A DNA stretch of 6,175 nucleotides from an uncultured Bacteroidota bacterium (GTDB taxonomy: Bacteria > Bacteroidota > Bacteroidia > UBA7662): the NCBI GenBank assembly GCA_903856555.1, contig CAIOCC010000187.1, forward strand, positions 1 to 6,175, given 5' to 3'. Shown piece by piece: positions 4,185-6,175 of the stretch. The notes under the pieces are model-generated. The model made no database searches, was not told the DNA's origin, and worked only from the letters and a program-made list of their open reading frames with translations. Numbering within the stretch: the first letter of the stretch is position 1; every line of letters starts with the position of its first letter. The translations under genes were made by a program, and so were the position numbers.

Positions 4185-6175
4185 ATGGAAACAATACTTC
4201 CCTGGAAAGGCACTCTTTTGGCCTTTGCCAGCCTCCTAGGTGGCGTCTTTGGGCTGAAGGCCCAAAGCATTGCCGAAACCCGTCATATCCAGCGATACGA
4301 CTTATTACAACCCTACGTCCCCGAAAAATTCCTGGTGGACCGTAGTCCGCTTTCGCTGTTTCGATCCACCACCGGATTAAACCCCGATCGATACACCGCG
4401 AATCGTCAGGATTCGGCGGATGTTACGGATTGGGATCAATACTACCGCCTCTTCTTTTTTGGAGCCTATCATCCCGCTCCTGCCATGCGCTTACACCCCA
4501 ACCACCTAAGCGGATACGCCGATACCGTTCGTTACCAGGGTCAATGGAATCTTGCGACCTATCAACGAGTACCCCATATGGATGTGCAATTGCGTGTTAT
4601 GAATTTGGTCTATCGCGAGATTCAGGATTCTGCGATCGATCATGGGTACATGGTCTACGATAGTTTGAGCGATCGACTTCGATTGGCTTTGGCTCCTCAA
4701 AGGATTCGAGATACCGTGTGGTTTCCGCCCGGTTCCAATCCCCCATATTTGGCGTTGGATACCGTCTTGCAAGCGGATACGGCCCGCGTTCTCAGCGGAT
4801 GGTCCAAAACGTTGCGTTTTGTGCAGGCGGTCGCAGACCGGGATGTCTTGTACGGGACGAGGGCTCATCAGCCCTTGCGTTTAATGATACCGCAGGCTTT
4901 TTGGGTCAGCAACGATTCCCTCAGCTCGCTTTGGCTGGATACCGACGATGGGAATGGGTGGAGGAGGGTCTATCCGCATCAGTTGGTCACTTGGTCGTAT
5001 GCTTCCTTTGGCCCCAAAACATTGCGCTTGAGGTGGCGCAACGCGGTAGGCCAAAACCTAGGGGATGCCATCACCCATTTGACTCTCCAATGGGTGGAGT
5101 TAAAGATGGGAAATCCGGATCGGATTTTGGTGAGTGGTGCACCGGTTTGCAACCCCAACCGCAGTCAGCCCCCCGGTCGTGCGGTGGCCTTTGTGAAGCG
5201 ATCCCGTCATACTCCTTTTGGTTTGCTTCAACCATTGATTCTTGTGGAGGGTTTTGAGGGAGGAACCTGGGTGAACGGTTTCCCTGAATCCGTACCCGGG
5301 GATCAAAACGGTTACGGGGATCTTAACTGGGCCAGCATGAGTACGGGATTTTTTCCGGCCCGCTATGCCCAATTGGGGGAATTGCCCCACCTATTGGATT
5401 CTCTGGACAGGGAAGGTATGGATCTGGTTTTTGTGGATTACGAAACCAACCATGCGTCTGTTGAAAAAAACGCGCTGGCCCTGATCTCGATTTTGGAACA
5501 GGTCAAACGAATAACCGACTCAACACGAGCGGCCTTGCAAAGCCCTTCTTTTCCGAGTACCATGCATGTTTTGGGGGCCAGCATGGGTGGGCTGATTGCC
5601 CGTGTTGCCTTGCGACAAATGGAATTGAATGGTTGTTGCCACGGCGTGGCATCGTTTGGGACGTTGTCCACCCCGCATGCCGGGGCCAATATTCCTCTTA
5701 GCGTGCAGAACGCCTTGCTGGATGGGGTTCAGAGGGGCAACCTGCTGGGCCGTATGGAAACCCAGCGGCAACAACTCCAATATGTGTTACGATCTCCGGC
5801 GGCCGCGCAGATGTTAACCTACCATGTGGACGCCCCCTTGGAACAGCAACACCAGGCGCTGAAACGCTTGCTGGACTCCTTGGGACTGCCCCGAGACACG
5901 CGGAATTATGCAATCACCAACGGCAGCTTAACCGGACAGCGTCAAGGCCGGCATACTCAAGCTCCCTTCGATACCATACGAGACGGTGAGCCGGCCTTTG
6001 CTTTGGAATCGGCTGTCTGGGCGCCGCATTCCTTTCCTCTTCCATTTCGGTCTTTTCGGGATATCGGTTCCCAACGCATGGTTTTGTTCCGAAACCAAGG
6101 CCGCATCGTTGTTCATTCGCCCAGGGTCCCCGCCAACGATACGGTTTATTTGGCAGGGAACGATATTCAATCCAA
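4185..6175 (+). CDS. secreted alpha/beta-hydrolase (esterase/lipase-like), 3' end beyond the window
   Basis: The frame is open for 663 codons from the ATG at 4185 to the window edge without a stop, so the protein is cut at its C-terminus by the window, not by mutation. Residues 1-26 form a signal peptide (METILPWK, hydrophobic core to FGLKA26). Residues about 27-240 match no family I recognise. Residues about 245-330 look like a beta-sandwich (LWLDTDDGNGW at 249-259, then TWSYASFGPKTLRLRW), a pattern seen in Bacteroidota exported proteins; D252, D254 and D255 could bind calcium. The hydrolase part starts near ILVEGFEGG (352-360, probable oxyanion-hole strand), continues with DLVFVDYETNHA (413-424), and has the nucleophile elbow GASMGG (464-469) with Ser466 as predicted nucleophile. 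FGTLSTPHAGANIPL (491-505) is the segment typical of lipase-like relatives. YAITNGS (575-581) may be a late core strand. The catalytic Asp and His could not be assigned. The substrate is unknown; an ester or lipid is the likeliest class. An alternative ATG at 4178 is in another frame and soon hits a stop. It probably has its own promoter. Confidence 0.88.
   Translation, partial: METILPWKGTLLAFASLLGGVFGLKAQSIAETRHIQRYDLLQPYVPEKFLVDRSPLSLFRSTTGLNPDRYTANRQDSADVTDWDQYYRLFFFGAYHPAPAMRLHPNHLSGYADTVRYQGQWNLATYQRVPHMDVQLRVMNLVYREIQDSAIDHGYMVYDSLSDRLRLALAPQRIRDTVWFPPGSNPPYLALDTVLQADTARVLSGWSKTLRFVQAVADRDVLYGTRAHQPLRLMIPQAFWVSNDSLSSLWLDTDDGNGWRRVYPHQLVTWSYASFGPKTLRLRWRNAVGQNLGDAITHLTLQWVELKMGNPDRILVSGAPVCNPNRSQPPGRAVAFVKRSRHTPFGLLQPLILVEGFEGGTWVNGFPESVPGDQNGYGDLNWASMSTGFFPARYAQLGELPHLLDSLDREGMDLVFVDYETNHASVEKNALALISILEQVKRITDSTRAALQSPSFPSTMHVLGASMGGLIARVALRQMELNGCCHGVASFGTLSTPHAGANIPLSVQNALLDGVQRGNLLGRMETQRQQLQYVLRSPAAAQMLTYHVDAPLEQQHQALKRLLDSLGLPRDTRNYAITNGSLTGQRQGRHTQAPFDTIRDGEPAFALESAVWAPHSFPLPFRSFRDIGSQRMVLFRNQGRIVVHSPRVPANDTVYLAGNDIQS

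Noticed and set aside
3907..4780. Repeated AAGCGGATAC in the lipoprotein and hydrolase genes
   Set aside because: The three copies fall inside coding sequence at irregular distances and fit shared codon use (Ala/Ser-Asp/Gly-Thr/Tyr contexts) better than a functional repeat.

Overview
This 6.2 kb window looks like chromosomal DNA of a member of the Bacteroidota. The evidence is protein content, not phylogenetic markers. There is a FISUMP-domain protein behind a Bacteroidota-style fibronectin-III-like module, an M43 (pappalysin-type) metalloprotease with a cohesin-like plus dockerin-like tail ending in a GDVNGSY element, a lipoprotein with acidic residues after the lipidated Cys, and A/T-rich CAnnTTTG boxes close to start codons instead of clear Shine-Dalgarno sites. 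All confident genes lie on the + strand and all four encode exported proteins.

Layout: 1-105 is a short leader with no gene I can support. 106-1125 encodes a secreted FISUMP protein. Only 3 bases later, 1129-3327 encodes a multidomain secreted zinc metalloprotease, so the two are very probably cotranscribed. A 95-base gap with a small perfect inverted repeat leads to 3423-4064, a predicted lipoprotein of unknown function. A 120-base gap with two hairpins and a promoter-like box leads to 4185-6175, the 5' part (663 codons, no stop) of a large secreted alpha/beta-hydrolase-like protein that runs off the right edge.

Together the genes look like a segment of envelope or secretome functions: a surface or extracellular adhesin-like protein (FISUMP), an extracellular protease, a probable surface lipoprotein and an extracellular esterase/lipase-like enzyme. 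A shared pathway is not shown by the sequence. No tRNA, rRNA, CRISPR array, transposase or integrase was seen. The most unusual points are the cohesin-like/dockerin-like pair inside one protease, the Asn in place of the metzincin Gly in its zinc motif, and the hydrolase with a long N-terminal region that has no family I recognise.
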